A stretch of DNA of 6,870 bases, taken from assembly GCA_910579105.1 (NCBI GenBank), contig CAJTRT010000081.1, forward strand, positions 1 through 6,870, in the 5' to 3' direction. The position numbers and the translations under genes were made by a program. Below, one piece after another: positions 1 to 6,847 of this stretch; position 1 is the first letter of the stretch, and every line of letters begins with the position of its first letter. Below the pieces are notes generated by a model. It was not told where the DNA came from, searched no databases, and was given only the letters and a program-made list of their open reading frames with translations. This stretch comes from an uncultured Muribaculaceae bacterium. Its GTDB lineage: Bacteria > Bacteroidota > Bacteroidia > Bacteroidales > Muribaculaceae.

Positions 1-30
1 GAGGGAAGAGAGGAGGGGACAGAGGAGGAA

Positions 31-50
31 GCTCGGCTTCGCCTCGCCAC
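31..50. repeat. Short hairpin repeat unit, copy 1
   Basis: The 20-base unit GCTCGGCTTCGCCTCGCCAC matches the unit at 5860-5879 at 17 of 20 positions. Two of the three differences are a paired swap (G6-C12 here, C6-G12 in the other copy). This keeps a small GGC-TTC-GCC type stem-loop intact. Both copies lie in intergenic DNA next to the end of a gene. The pattern suggests a dispersed intergenic palindromic repeat; its function is unknown. Confidence 0.45.
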
Positions 51-73
51 GGTGAGGAGGGAGAGGGATTCAA

Positions 74-115
74 GGGACGGGGGAGGGAGGGGGCTTCAGG
101 GAGCGGGGAGGCGGG
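74..115 (+). other. Potential G-quadruplex tract
   Basis: Seven runs of three or more G occur in 42 bases: 74-76, 79-83, 85-87, 89-93, 99-101, 105-108 and 113-115. The first four runs are separated by loops of only 2, 1 and 1 bases, which satisfies the usual G3+ N1-7 rule with very short loops. It starts only 3 bases beyond the stop codon of the leftward gene and sits on that gene's template strand. A role in polymerase pausing or 3'-end formation is inference only. Confidence 0.5.
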
Positions 116-117
116 AG

Positions 118-471
118 TCAGACGGTGAGGTAGCGGAGGAGTTCGTTGGCGCGGTCCATGGCGCGGCGGCGGGAGAGGTCGTCCTCGGGGAAGAGGGTGT
201 GGATCGTCTCGTAGCCGTAGCGCTCCAGGGAGCGGGCCACGGCGGAGCCGGCGTCGGAAGGGACGCGGAGCATCACCACCAGTCTGCCGTCGGGGTCGCG
301 CATAGGGGTGACCGACAGGGCGAGGAGCTGCGCGTCGCAGTCCTCGACGGCGCGCGCCATGCGCGAAGCGCTGTATTCGCCGGGGGGTACAGCCATGAGC
401 AGCTCCGCCGCGTCGGTGTCAGGCGCGAGGAGTGCCTCGAGGCGTTCGAGCCGTGAAAGCTGCCCCGCCAT
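118..471 (-). CDS. Small protein resembling the C-terminal domain of Bacteroidales CBS-domain (AcuB-like) proteins
   Basis: From the ATG at 471-469 this is a 117-residue acidic, soluble-looking protein with no signal peptide or membrane segment. The stretch from LLMAVPPGEYSASRMARAVE through the closing NELLRYLTV resembles, from memory, the last ~90 residues of the ~220-residue protein next to pdxJ in Bacteroides (PxxYSLSxIARIVE, then DAKILSL, RYDYxI and a final LMNYLNI). That protein has two CBS domains in front; none is present here. Upstream DNA in all frames is short, AT-rich and promoter-like, so this is not an obvious frameshift remnant. A TTG at 504-502 could extend the start by 11 residues, but the frame is closed by a TGA at 513-511. 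I prefer the ATG because it follows AT-rich bases (AAATTT), as usual in this phylum; no Shine-Dalgarno site supports either start. It is divergent from pdxJ. The fold may be ACT-like and the ligand is unknown. Gene reality is likely; function is uncertain. Confidence 0.75.
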   Translation of the reverse strand: MAGQLSRLERLEALLAPDTDAAELLMAVPPGEYSASRMARAVEDCDAQLLALSVTPMRDPDGRLVVMLRVPSDAGSAVARSLERYGYETIHTLFPEDDLSRRRAMDRANELLRYLTV

Positions 472-531
472 AAATTTGGTCAGTATGCCGTTATTAGCCG
501 CCAAATGCTTTCAGTTTTGGAAATTTCTAAT

Positions 532-539
532 TAATTTTG
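532..539 (+). promoter_or_regulatory. Candidate -7 box for the pdxJ operon
   Basis: TAATTTTG matches the Bacteroidota -7 consensus TAnnTTTG exactly. A transcript from it would begin near 545 and carry a leader of about 110 bases before the pdxJ ATG. The -33 element is not convincing: the nearest TTTG (516-519) is only 12 bases away instead of about 19. A one-mismatch alternative, CAAATTTG at 640-647, lies too close to the ATG to leave a normal leader. Confidence 0.35.
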
Positions 540-564
540 CGTTCCGTAACGGGCGCTCACGGCG

Positions 565-572
565 CGAAGGTA
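565..572 (-). promoter_or_regulatory. Candidate -7 box for the leftward CBS-like gene
   Basis: On the minus strand this reads TACCTTCG, one mismatch from TAnnTTTG. A TTTG on the same strand (plus-strand CAAA, 595-598) lies 22 bases upstream, near the expected -33 distance. Transcription would begin near 558, giving a leader of about 85 bases to the ATG at 471. Confidence 0.35.
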
Positions 573-656
573 GCTATTTTTCCGCAAAACGCCGCAAAGC
601 CCGGAGGCAACTTGTTTTTAATTAAAACAAAAGGCGTGCCAAATTTGATTAAAAGA

Positions 657-1379
657 ATGAAAACGAATCTCAGCGTCAACATCAACAAGGTGGCCACGCT
701 GCGCAACGCCCGGGGGGAGAACAACCCCGACGTGGCGCGGTTCGCCCTTGACTGCGAGCGTTTCGGAGCCGACGGCATAACGGTACACCCGCGTCCCGAC
801 GAGAGGCACATACGCCGCTCGGACGTGCGCCAGATCCGCCCCACCCTCACCCGCGAGTTCAACATGGAGGGGTACCCCGACGAGGTCTTCACCGCCCTGG
901 CGCTGGAGGTCGTCCCCGACCAGGTGACGCTGGTGCCCGACGCCGCCGACGCGCTGACCTCGTCGGCGGGCTGGGACGTGGGGGCCAACTTCGAGTTCCT
1001 CCGCGGGGTGATCGGCCGGTTCAAGGAGAAGGGGATCCGCGTCTCGGTGTTCGTCGAGGCCGACCCTGGGCAGGTGAGGCTCGCTGCGGAGGCCGGAGCC
1101 GACCGGGTGGAACTGTACACCAAGCCCTACGCCGACGGTTACGCCGCCGACCGGGAGGGCGCGGTGGCGCCTTTCATCAGAGCGGCGGAGGCCGCCGCGG
1201 AGGCCGGTCTGGGACTGAACGCGGGGCACGACCTGTCGCTGGAGAACCTCGCCTACTTCCACCGCTCGCTGCCGGTGCTTGACGAGGTGTCGATCGGCCA
1301 CGCGCTGATTTCCGACGCCCTGTACCTGGGAATCGAGGAGACGATACGCCGCTACAAACAACAACTGGCAAACGATTAA
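657..1379 (+). CDS. pdxJ: Pyridoxine 5'-phosphate synthase PdxJ
   Basis: PdxJ condenses 1-deoxy-D-xylulose 5-phosphate with 3-amino-1-hydroxyacetone 1-phosphate to give pyridoxine 5'-phosphate, the last ring-forming step of the DXP-dependent vitamin B6 pathway in the cytoplasm. The 240-residue product has the usual family length and TIM-barrel landmarks: LSVNINKVATLRNARG at 5-20, the phosphate/substrate segment TVHPRPDERHIR at 42-53 (His44, Arg46, His51), FNMEGYP at 68-74 (catalytic Glu71), GADRVELYT at 147-155, GLNAGHDL at 186-193 (His191), and SIGHALISDAL at 212-222. The reading frame stays open upstream to a TTG at 537, but the residues before MKTNLSVN do not resemble the family and the ATG at 657 restores the standard length. 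The gene heads the cluster, and exbB starts 13 bases after its stop. Confidence 0.97.
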   Translation: MKTNLSVNINKVATLRNARGENNPDVARFALDCERFGADGITVHPRPDERHIRRSDVRQIRPTLTREFNMEGYPDEVFTALALEVVPDQVTLVPDAADALTSSAGWDVGANFEFLRGVIGRFKEKGIRVSVFVEADPGQVRLAAEAGADRVELYTKPYADGYAADREGAVAPFIRAAEAAAEAGLGLNAGHDLSLENLAYFHRSLPVLDEVSIGHALISDALYLGIEETIRRYKQQLAND

Positions 1380-1392
1380 CCTATAAGAAGAT

Positions 1393-2076
1393 ATGCTTTT
1401 ACTTGACGCGGCGCTGACAGGCGCCCCCGCCGCCCGGGCGGCCGCCGAAACCGTACAGGAACTGTCGCTCTGGGACCTCTGCCTCCGCGGAGGGCCGCTG
1501 ATGATCCCGATAGCCCTGCTGTCGCTGGTATGCGTCTATGTGTTCGTAGAGCGCGCGATGGCCGTCCACCGGGCGAGCCGCGAGGACGCTACCTTCATGC
1601 GCCGCATCCGCGACTATGTGCACGAGGGGGAGCTCGAGAGCGCCCACAACCTCTGCAAGAAGAACGGGTCGCCCTACGCGCGCCTGATCGACCGCGGCCT
1701 CAGCCGCATAGGGCGCCCGGTGAACGACATACTGGCAGCCGTGGAGAACACCGGCAACATCGAGGTCGCGACCCTCTCGAAAGGGCTTCCCTGGCTGGCC
1801 ACAACGGCTGCCGGCGCGCCGATGCTCGGCTTCCTCGGAACCGTGATCGGGATGGTGCGGGCGTTCTACGACATAGCCTCGGCGGGGAACTCGGCCAACA
1901 TCGCCACGTTCTCGTCGGGCATCTACACGGCGCTGGTGACGACCGTCGCCGGGCTGGTGGTGGGTGTGATCGCCCTGTTCGCCTACAACTACCTGGTGGC
2001 GCGGGTCAACTCTGTGATGAACCTGCTGGAACAGAAGTCGATGGAATTTATGGACCTGCTCAACGAGCCCGCGTGA
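1393..2076 (+). CDS. exbB: ExbB/TolQ-family proton channel subunit
   Basis: This is an inner-membrane motor subunit that, with ExbD, uses the proton gradient to drive a TonB- or TolA-like protein. The 227-residue product shows the three-helix ExbB/TolQ plan. Helix 1 is at about 35-55 (GGPLMIPIALLSLVCVYVFV) and is followed by a cytoplasmic domain (about 56-130). The hallmark GAPMLGFLGTVIGM is at 141-154 in helix 2, and helix 3 (about 177-200) contains TALVTTVAGLVVG. Thr150 and Thr184 line up with the channel threonines of E. coli ExbB. The N-terminus begins with about 20 Ala-rich residues before a LSLWDL segment, as in Bacteroides homologues. The C-terminus EFMDLLNEP is also typical of them. 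exbD follows after 3 bases, so translation is likely coupled. Assignment to ExbB rather than TolQ cannot be settled from sequence alone. Confidence 0.93.
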   Translation: MLLLDAALTGAPAARAAAETVQELSLWDLCLRGGPLMIPIALLSLVCVYVFVERAMAVHRASREDATFMRRIRDYVHEGELESAHNLCKKNGSPYARLIDRGLSRIGRPVNDILAAVENTGNIEVATLSKGLPWLATTAAGAPMLGFLGTVIGMVRAFYDIASAGNSANIATFSSGIYTALVTTVAGLVVGVIALFAYNYLVARVNSVMNLLEQKSMEFMDLLNEPA

Positions 2077-2079
2077 CCT

Positions 2080-2502
2080 ATGCTTAAACGACCCAACCGG
2101 ATGATGGCGGAGTTCTCGATGGCGTCGATGACCGACGTCATCTTCCTGCTGCTGATTTTCTTCATGGTGACCTCCACCTTCGTCTTCCCGACAGGGATAG
2201 AGGTGAACCTGCCGCAGAGCCACGAGCAGAGCGCCCTGAAGCCCTCTACGCGCGTCTACATCGCCGCGAACGACTCCATCTTCGCCGCCACGGCCGACGA
2301 GGAGCCGCAGCCGATGACGCTGCAGGCGCTCCCGGTGTTCCTCAAGCTCGCCCAGGAGCAGGACACCACCGGATTCATAGCCCTCTACGCCGACGAGGAG
2401 GTGCGCTACGGCCGCATAGTGGAGGTGCTGAACGCCGGCGCGAGGCAGAACGCCAAAATGATCCTGGCCACCAAGCCCGTGAACACCAATGCGCTCCCGT
2501 GA
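2080..2502 (+). CDS. exbD: ExbD/TolR-family motor subunit
   Basis: This is the partner of ExbB: a single-pass inner-membrane protein with a periplasmic domain that couples proton flow to the energy transducer. The 140-residue product has a short cytoplasmic N-terminus, then AEFSMASMTDVIFLLLIFFMV at about 10-30, which contains the essential membrane aspartate (Asp19, equivalent to Asp25 of E. coli ExbD). The remaining ~100 residues form the periplasmic domain, ending in a motif (LYADEEVRYGRIVEVLNAGAR) typical of the family. The gene lies 3 bases after exbB. Its last 14 bases overlap the start of the next gene in another frame, which fits a stoichiometric motor operon. Confidence 0.93.
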   Translation: MLKRPNRMMAEFSMASMTDVIFLLLIFFMVTSTFVFPTGIEVNLPQSHEQSALKPSTRVYIAANDSIFAATADEEPQPMTLQALPVFLKLAQEQDTTGFIALYADEEVRYGRIVEVLNAGARQNAKMILATKPVNTNALP

Positions 2503-3289
2503 CAAAATAACCGCCGCCGTCGTGGCCGTGCTGCTCCACGCCGTCGTGGCCGGGGCGCTGATAGCCACCGCCTTGCGCTTCCCGCCCAAGGGGATTGACC
2601 AGTGGCCGCCGGACGACAGTGGCGCGGTGGAATTGCAGGAACTCGAAGACCTCTACGCGTCGGGCGACTATGTGCGCACGGGCGACCTGCCCGTGCCCGC
2701 CGCGGAACCCTCGGAGGCCGCGCCGTCGGCCGCCGAGACCTCGCCTGAGCCCGCTCCCGGCCCTGACGCCTCCGACGCGGGGACGAAGGGCGACCCCTCC
2801 CCCACCCTCACCTCCGAAAAGACCTCCCCCGCCAGGGAGAAAGCCAAGCCGAAAGGCCCCACCAAGGAGCAGCTCGAGGCAGAAAAGAAAAGGCAGGAGG
2901 CGCGCGCCCGGCAGAAAGCCGCCAAGGAAGCCGAAGCCGCGACAGCCAAGGCGTTCGGATCCAAAGGCAAAGGGACTCCCGGACAGCCGGACGGGAACTC
3001 CGCCGCGGGCTCTTTCTCGGGCAAGCCGGGCAACGGCCTCCGGGGGCGCACGGCCGAGCACTGGGGGAGCGTCAGATCCACCAAGACAGGCACCATAGCC
3101 ATAAGGGTGCGCGTCAACTCGCAGGGCCGCGTCACCTACGCCACCTACGACCCCTCGCGCTCGTCGGGAGCCGCCGCGGCCGACACGCGCATGCGCCAGC
3201 TATGCGTGGCGGCCTCGAAGCAGAGCCGCTTCTCGGTGCTCGAAGGCTCGCCGGAAGCCTCCGGCACAATCACCTGGAAATTCGAGTAA
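2489..3289 (+). CDS. TonB/TolA-like periplasm-spanning energy transducer
   Basis: The 266-residue protein has the layout of a TonB/TolA transducer. A cytoplasmic MRSRDK leads into a signal-anchor helix (about 7-30) with His17, matching the membrane histidine of the TonB SxxxH motif, although the serine is Ala13 here. Then come an acidic patch (41-60) and a Pro/Ala/Ser/Glu-rich stretch (about 66-115). A charged Lys/Glu/Ala-rich segment likely to be helical (about 118-155) recalls TolA domain II. A Gly/Ser-rich linker (157-190) precedes a C-terminal alpha/beta domain (about 195-266) with GTIAIRVRVNSQGRVTYA and a closing GTITWKFE. It should carry energy from ExbBD to outer-membrane partners. The ATG lies inside exbD (14-base overlap). 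TonB is the more likely label because the C-terminal domain resembles Bacteroides 'energy transducer TonB' proteins, but a Tol-like envelope role is possible, so no symbol is given. Confidence 0.85.
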   Translation: MRSRDKITAAVVAVLLHAVVAGALIATALRFPPKGIDQWPPDDSGAVELQELEDLYASGDYVRTGDLPVPAAEPSEAAPSAAETSPEPAPGPDASDAGTKGDPSPTLTSEKTSPAREKAKPKGPTKEQLEAEKKRQEARARQKAAKEAEAATAKAFGSKGKGTPGQPDGNSAAGSFSGKPGNGLRGRTAEHWGSVRSTKTGTIAIRVRVNSQGRVTYATYDPSRSSGAAAADTRMRQLCVAASKQSRFSVLEGSPEASGTITWKFE

Positions 3290-3293
3290 TGCG

Positions 3294-3322
3294 CGAATTT
3301 ACGCGGCACGCCGCGTCCCTAC
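3294..3322. repeat. Palindromic intergenic repeat, single unit
   Basis: These 29 bases are identical to 5940-5968. The core ACGCGGCACGCCGCGT is a near-perfect palindrome (seven-base arms around CA), flanked by AATTT on one side and CCCTAC on the other. It begins 4 bases after the tonB-like stop codon. The hairpin lacks a T-tract, so it is not a classical terminator. The position immediately 3' of a gene resembles REP/PU-type elements that protect or trim mRNA ends. Confidence 0.8.
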
Positions 3323-3356
3323 CGCAAGACCACCAACCTTAACCCCCACCCCTACC

Positions 3357-4547
3357 ATGAAAACCTACAACTTCGACCAGGAAATCGACCGCCGGGGAAG
3401 CGGTTGCACGAAATTCGAGGAACTCGACGCGATGTTCGGGCGCCGCGACCTGCTGCCACTGTGGATCGCCGACATGGACTTCCCCGTATGCCCGGAGATC
3501 ACCCGCGCGCTGCAAAAGCGCTTCGAGCACCCTATCTACGGCTACTCTATACCCCCTGAAAGCTACTGGCAGTCAATCATATCCTGGCTGAGCCGCCGCC
3601 ACGGGTTCGAGGTGGGGCGCGGGGAAATCACCTACGTTCCCGGAGTGGTCAAGGGGATAGCCTTCGCCATCAACTACTTCTCGAAGCCGGGCGACAGGAT
3701 AGTGATCCAGCCCCCGGTCTACCACCCGTTCAGGATGGTGATCGAGGGTAACGGCCGCATCGTGGCCCCGAACCCTCTGCGGCGCACCGCGGAGGGCGGC
3801 TACGAGATGGACCTCGACGGACTGCGGCGCGTCATAGAGCGCGAGCGCCCGGCGATGATGATACTCTGCAACCCCCACAACCCGATCGGGCTGCAATGGA
3901 GCCGGGAGACGCTGGCCGAGGTGGGACGGATCTGCCGCGCCGCGGGCGTGACGGTGGTTTCCGACGAAATCCACGGCGACCTGATGCTGCACGGCGCGCC
4001 ACACATCCCCTTCGCTATGGCCGGGGAGGATGCCGAGGCGGTGGCCGTGACCTTCGGCGCGCCATCGAAGACGTTCAACATCCCGGGGCTGGTGAGCTCC
4101 TGGTGCGTGGTCAAAAACGAGGAGCTGCGCCGCCCGTTCTTCGGCTGGCTGGCCGCCAACGAGTTCGACGCGCCGACATTCACCGCCACCATCGGCACCG
4201 AGGCCGCCTACACCCACGGCGAGCAGTGGCTCTCCGAGGCGCTGGGGTATATAGAGGAGAACATACGCTTCACGCGGGAGTTCCTCGCCGGGCGCGTCCC
4301 GCAGGTGAGGATGGTGGAGCCTGAGGCTTCGTTCCTGGTGTGGATGGACTTCACCGGCCTCGAGCTGAGCCACGAGGAGCTTGTCGACCTGGTGGTCAAC
4401 CGGGCCGGACTTGCCCTGAACGACGGCGAGATGTTCGGCCCCGAGGGCCACGGCTTCATGCGCGTGAACATCGCGACCCCGCGCCGCTGCCTGCACGCCG
4501 CCCTGGAACGCCTCGAGGCGGTGGTTGCCGAACTGGTGACGCGATGA
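3357..4547 (+). CDS. patB: MalY/PatB-type PLP-dependent aminotransferase, probable cystathionine beta-lyase
   Basis: This is a fold-type I PLP enzyme of the MalY/PatB branch. Members generally cleave C-S bonds of cystathionine or cysteine conjugates to thiol (homocysteine), pyruvate and ammonia in the cytoplasm. The 396-residue length is normal for the branch. Visible landmarks are LPLWIADMDFPVCPEI (33-48), IYGYS (60-64), PPVYHPF (119-125, with PLP-stacking Tyr122), CNPHNPIG (171-178), SDEIHGDLML (202-211, Asp203 to the pyridine nitrogen), the Schiff-base lysine in APSKTFNIPG (Lys238), and the carboxylate-binding arginine in FMRVNIA (Arg369). The start follows a C/A-rich, G-poor leader (3323-3356) with no Shine-Dalgarno site. 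It lies 67 bases after the tonB-like gene with a repeat between, so operon membership is uncertain. Its TGA overlaps the ATG of a mini-ORF that leads to aroA. Exact substrate is not shown by the sequence. Confidence 0.92.
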   Translation: MKTYNFDQEIDRRGSGCTKFEELDAMFGRRDLLPLWIADMDFPVCPEITRALQKRFEHPIYGYSIPPESYWQSIISWLSRRHGFEVGRGEITYVPGVVKGIAFAINYFSKPGDRIVIQPPVYHPFRMVIEGNGRIVAPNPLRRTAEGGYEMDLDGLRRVIERERPAMMILCNPHNPIGLQWSRETLAEVGRICRAAGVTVVSDEIHGDLMLHGAPHIPFAMAGEDAEAVAVTFGAPSKTFNIPGLVSSWCVVKNEELRRPFFGWLAANEFDAPTFTATIGTEAAYTHGEQWLSEALGYIEENIRFTREFLAGRVPQVRMVEPEASFLVWMDFTGLELSHEELVDLVVNRAGLALNDGEMFGPEGHGFMRVNIATPRRCLHAALERLEAVVAELVTR

Positions 4548-4585
4548 ACCCTCTACCGAACTTAAACATACCATACTGGTCTTAA
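4544..4585 (+). CDS. Possible 13-residue bridging mini-ORF before aroA
   Basis: The ATG shares the bases ATGA with the patB stop codon, and the frame runs 13 codons (MNPLPNLNIPYWS) to a TAA placed directly against the aroA ATG, in the same frame as aroA. It therefore fills the whole patB-aroA gap. It uses CTA, TTA and ATA codons, which are rare in this GC-rich neighbourhood, so it may simply be the AT-rich spacer read by chance. If translated, it could couple patB and aroA translation through stop-start reinitiation. Confidence 0.2.
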   Translation: MNPLPNLNIPYWS

Positions 4586-5830
4586 ATGGATTACCGCGTA
4601 TTCCCTCCCGAAGAGCTGATCGAAGAGGGGGTGGTTGAACTGCCCCTTTCCAAAAGCATATCGAACCGCGCGCTGGTGCTGTCGGCGCTCACGCCCGGTG
4701 CCGGGGCTCCGGAGCGCCTCGCCGGATGTACCGACACCGAGGCGCTTGCCGACGCCCTTGGCTCCGGCCTGACGGGCGAGGTCAACGTCGGAGGCGCGGG
4801 GACGGCAATGCGCTTCCTCGCGGCCTATTACGCCGCGACACCCGGCAGCGACATCCTCCTGGACGGCGACGAAAGGATGCGCCGGCGCCCTATCGGACAG
4901 CTCGTGGCGGCGCTCCGCGACTGCGGCGCGGAGATCGAATATGCCGGGGAGGAAGGATTCCCGCCGCTTAGAATCAAGGGTAAACAGCTCAAAGGGGGAC
5001 GCGTGACGGTCGACGCCACGGTGTCGTCGCAGTTTGTCTCGGCGCTCCTGATGGTCGCCCCGGCCATGGAGGAGGGGTTGGCGCTCGACCTTGACGGCGA
5101 GCCGGCCTCGCTGCCCTATATCCTCCTGACCCTCGGGATGATGGAGGACCGCGGGGCGGTTGTCGAGCGCTCTCCGCTTTCGATAAGCGTCAGTGCCGGG
5201 CGCTACTCCCCCGCCCCCGCCGACGATGCGGAGGCCGACTGGAGCGCCGCCGCGTTCTTCTACGAGATATGCGCCCTCACCGCCGGCTGGATCACCCTGA
5301 AAGGGCTCCGGACCGATTCGCGGCAGGGGGACCGCCGGGCGGCCGAATATTTCGGCCGTCTGGGGGTGATTACAGCCCCGTCAGAGGAGACGGAGGGCGC
5401 TGTCGACCTCCAACCCACCCCGGACCTTTACGGGCGGCTGGACGCTGATTTGAGCGGCACACCCGACCTGGCCCCGGCCCTGGTGGTGACAGCCTGCATG
5501 CTGGGGATCCCGTTCCGCCTGACAGGGCTTCGCAACCTGGCGGTTAAGGAGTGCGACCGGCTGCAAGCCCTCGTGGAGGAGATGGAGAAAATCGGGGTGA
5601 CGGTGGAGAGAATCCGCGACTCCGGCCTGGAATGGGACGGTAGGAGGCATCCGATAACCGAAATGCCCGTGTTCGACGCGCGGAACGACCACCGCATGGC
5701 CATGGCCCTCGCGCCCGTGGCCGCCTACATCCCCGGCATCGCGGTCCGCGGCGCAGAGTGCGTCGCGAAGTCCTTCCCGGGCTACTGGGAGGCCCTGCGG
5801 GGGCTGGGATTCACCCTGGAGGAGGCCTGA
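4586..5830 (+). CDS. aroA: 3-phosphoshikimate 1-carboxyvinyltransferase (EPSP synthase)
   Basis: AroA transfers the enolpyruvyl group of PEP to shikimate 3-phosphate, giving EPSP, the sixth step of the shikimate pathway toward chorismate and the aromatic amino acids. The 414-residue protein is slightly shorter than E. coli AroA (427). It keeps the two-domain landmarks: LPLSKSISNRAL (19-30; Lys23, Ser24, Arg28), VNVGGAGTAMRFL (66-78), DGDERMRRRPIGQL (93-106, Arg101), SSQF (147-150), EADWSAAAFF (216-225), PDLAPAL (293-299, catalytic Asp294), VKECDRL (320-326; Glu322, Arg325), NDHRMAMAL (367-375) and AKSFPGYW (394-401, Lys395). The residue after the GTAMR motif is Phe77 rather than the Pro of E. 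coli, which I recall as usual in this phylum. The ATG is contiguous with the TAA of the mini-ORF. It is the last rightward gene before a convergent region. Confidence 0.96.
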   Translation: MDYRVFPPEELIEEGVVELPLSKSISNRALVLSALTPGAGAPERLAGCTDTEALADALGSGLTGEVNVGGAGTAMRFLAAYYAATPGSDILLDGDERMRRRPIGQLVAALRDCGAEIEYAGEEGFPPLRIKGKQLKGGRVTVDATVSSQFVSALLMVAPAMEEGLALDLDGEPASLPYILLTLGMMEDRGAVVERSPLSISVSAGRYSPAPADDAEADWSAAAFFYEICALTAGWITLKGLRTDSRQGDRRAAEYFGRLGVITAPSEETEGAVDLQPTPDLYGRLDADLSGTPDLAPALVVTACMLGIPFRLTGLRNLAVKECDRLQALVEEMEKIGVTVERIRDSGLEWDGRRHPITEMPVFDARNDHRMAMALAPVAAYIPGIAVRGAECVAKSFPGYWEALRGLGFTLEEA

Positions 5831-5832
5831 GG

Positions 5833-5851
5833 AAAAACGGCGTGATCGCCG
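5833..5851 (-). terminator. Terminator-like hairpin for leftward transcription (panB)
   Basis: On the minus strand this reads CGGCG-ATCA-CGCCG followed by TTTTT: a five-pair all-GC stem with a four-base loop and a U5 tract. It lies about 160 bases after the panB stop and 2 bases beyond the aroA stop, so it would stop panB transcripts before they enter aroA. The stem is short, so efficiency is uncertain. Confidence 0.5.
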
Positions 5852-5859
5852 GCAAAGCC

Positions 5860-5879
5860 GCTCGCCTTCGGCTCGCTAC
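5860..5879. repeat. Short hairpin repeat unit, copy 2
   Basis: GCTCGCCTTCGGCTCGCTAC matches the unit at 31-50 at 17 of 20 positions, and the two internal differences are a compensatory G-C to C-G swap. It sits in the convergent aroA-panB gap, 22 bases before the large inverted repeat. Confidence 0.45.
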
Positions 5880-5901
5880 ACCCGACAGATGACGCAATTG
5901 A

Positions 5902-5969
5902 TGTAGGGACGCGGCGTGCCGCGTAAAACCGGTTTTTATCGAATTTACGCGGCACGCCGCGTCCCTACA
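5902..5969. repeat. Perfect 26-bp inverted repeat (paired palindromic units)
   Basis: The left arm (5902-5927) and right arm (5944-5969) are exact reverse complements separated by a 16-base loop (5928-5943). Each arm contains its own palindrome, ACGCGGCGTGCCGCGT on the left and its complement on the right, flanked by TGTAGGG outside and AAA inside. The right arm plus adjacent loop bases (5940-5968) is identical to the single unit at 3294-3322. This is the architecture of a REP-type doublet (two units head to head). It lies between the convergent ends of aroA and panB, and could form a strong cruciform or RNA hairpin that blocks read-through in both directions. No transposase or target-site duplication is visible. 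Confidence 0.85.
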
Positions 5970-5976
5970 CAGGATG

Positions 5977-5990
5977 GCGCCCGCGGGCGC
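5977..5990. repeat. 14-base perfect GC palindrome
   Basis: GCGCCCGCGGGCGC is self-complementary over all 14 bases and lies 20 bases beyond the panB stop. It may add a hairpin to the panB 3' end. In GC-rich DNA such a palindrome can also arise by chance. Confidence 0.3.
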
Positions 5991-6009
5991 TTGCGCTGCC
6001 GGAGCCGGT

Positions 6010-6831
6010 TCAGTATTGCTCGGAGGGGCCGGGGAAGGCGCCTTCGCGCACGTCGTCGCAGTAGCGCCCTATGGCCGAGGTGATTACCGGGGCGAGGTCG
6101 GCGTAGAGGCGGAGGAACTTGGGGCGGAAGCCGTCGTTCATGCCGAGCATGTCGGTGACTACGAGCACCTGGCCGTCGACCCCGGCTCCGGCCCCGATCC
6201 CTATGACTGGGATTGAAAGCTCGGAGGCGACTTTCGCGGCGAGCGCCGCCGGAATCTTTTCGAGTACCAGGGCGAAGCATCCGGCCTCTTCAAGGGCGTG
6301 CGCGTCGCCCAGGAGCCGGGCGGCTTCCGCCTCGTCCTTGGCGCGGACCCCGTAGCCGCCGAACTGGTTGACCGACTGGGGTGTAAGCCCCAGGTGGCCG
6401 CATACGGGGATTCCGGCCGCGGTGATGCGGCCGACGGTCGGGCATATCTCGCGGCCCCCCTCCATCTTGACAGCCTGCACGCCGCTCTCTTTAATGACTC
6501 GGATGGCGTTGGCCACCCCCTGCTCCGCGCTCACCTGGTATGAGCCGAAAGGCATGTCGGCCACCACCAGGGCGCGCTCGACCCCGCGGACCACGCAGCG
6601 GCAGTGGTAGATCATCTCCTCGAGGGTCATCGGGAGGGTCGTCTCGTTCCCGGCCATGACGTTGGTGGCGGAATCGCCGACCAGGATCATATCCACGCCC
6701 CCCGCGTCGACGAGGCGGGCGGTCGTATAGTCGTAGGCCGTGAGCATGGCTATCTTGCGCCCCTCGGCCTTCATCTTGCGCACAGTGGCGGTTGTCACCT
6801 TCTTAGGCTTGTCAATCGTGTTTGTCGACAT
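6010..6831 (-). CDS. panB: 3-methyl-2-oxobutanoate hydroxymethyltransferase (ketopantoate hydroxymethyltransferase)
   Basis: PanB adds a hydroxymethyl group from 5,10-methylene-tetrahydrofolate to 2-oxoisovalerate, making ketopantoate, the committed step to pantothenate and coenzyme A. The 273-residue product has the (beta/alpha)8 family features: KIAMLTAYDYTTARLVDAGG (26-45), ILVGDSATNVMAG (49-61, metal ligand Asp53), TTLPMTLEEMIYH (64-76), ADMPFGSYQ (91-99, metal ligand Asp92), VKMEGG (121-126, Lys122 and Glu124), GHLGLTPQS (145-153), VLEKIP (189-194, catalytic Glu191) and IPVIGIGAGAGVDGQVLV (207-224). Length and both ends match Bacteroides PanB as I recall it, including the final EQY. The ATG at 6831 is preceded by an AT-rich stretch and no Shine-Dalgarno site. 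The gene converges with aroA, and no other pantothenate gene is in the window. Confidence 0.97.
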   Translation of the reverse strand: MSTNTIDKPKKVTTATVRKMKAEGRKIAMLTAYDYTTARLVDAGGVDMILVGDSATNVMAGNETTLPMTLEEMIYHCRCVVRGVERALVVADMPFGSYQVSAEQGVANAIRVIKESGVQAVKMEGGREICPTVGRITAAGIPVCGHLGLTPQSVNQFGGYGVRAKDEAEAARLLGDAHALEEAGCFALVLEKIPAALAAKVASELSIPVIGIGAGAGVDGQVLVVTDMLGMNDGFRPKFLRLYADLAPVITSAIGRYCDDVREGAFPGPSEQY

Positions 6832-6839
6832 CTCTCTTG

Positions 6840-6847
6840 TACTTTTG
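6840..6847 (+). promoter_or_regulatory. Candidate -7 box for a rightward gene beyond the window
   Basis: TACTTTTG matches TAnnTTTG exactly and points right, away from panB, so it would serve a divergent gene starting after 6870. A TTTG at 6821-6824 is 15 bases upstream, somewhat closer than the usual -33 spacing. No matching box for panB itself is visible on the minus strand within the 39 remaining bases. Confidence 0.35.

Larger units (their letters stand above)
1..117. other. Purine-rich non-coding tail downstream of the leftward gene
   Basis: No convincing gene lies here. The plus strand is strongly biased to G and A, apart from a 20-base C/T-containing hairpin unit at 31-50. The part nearest the leftward gene (74-115) is a dense series of G-tracts. 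Because the adjacent gene is transcribed leftward, its mRNA 3' region would be pyrimidine-rich. I see no classical hairpin plus T-tract terminator for that gene. Confidence 0.5.
472..656. promoter_or_regulatory. Divergent promoter region between the CBS-like gene and pdxJ
   Basis: This AT-rich stretch stands out from its GC-rich surroundings and separates two diverging genes, so it should hold promoters for both. It contains candidate -7 boxes on each strand (listed separately). It also has an imperfect inverted repeat at 611-633 (CTTGTTTT, five-base spacer, then AAAACAAAAG) containing the 12-base palindrome TTTTAATTAAAA at 616-627. That palindrome lies about 30 bases before the pdxJ start and could be an operator or simply an AT-rich leader. 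No riboswitch fold is recognisable. Confidence 0.5.
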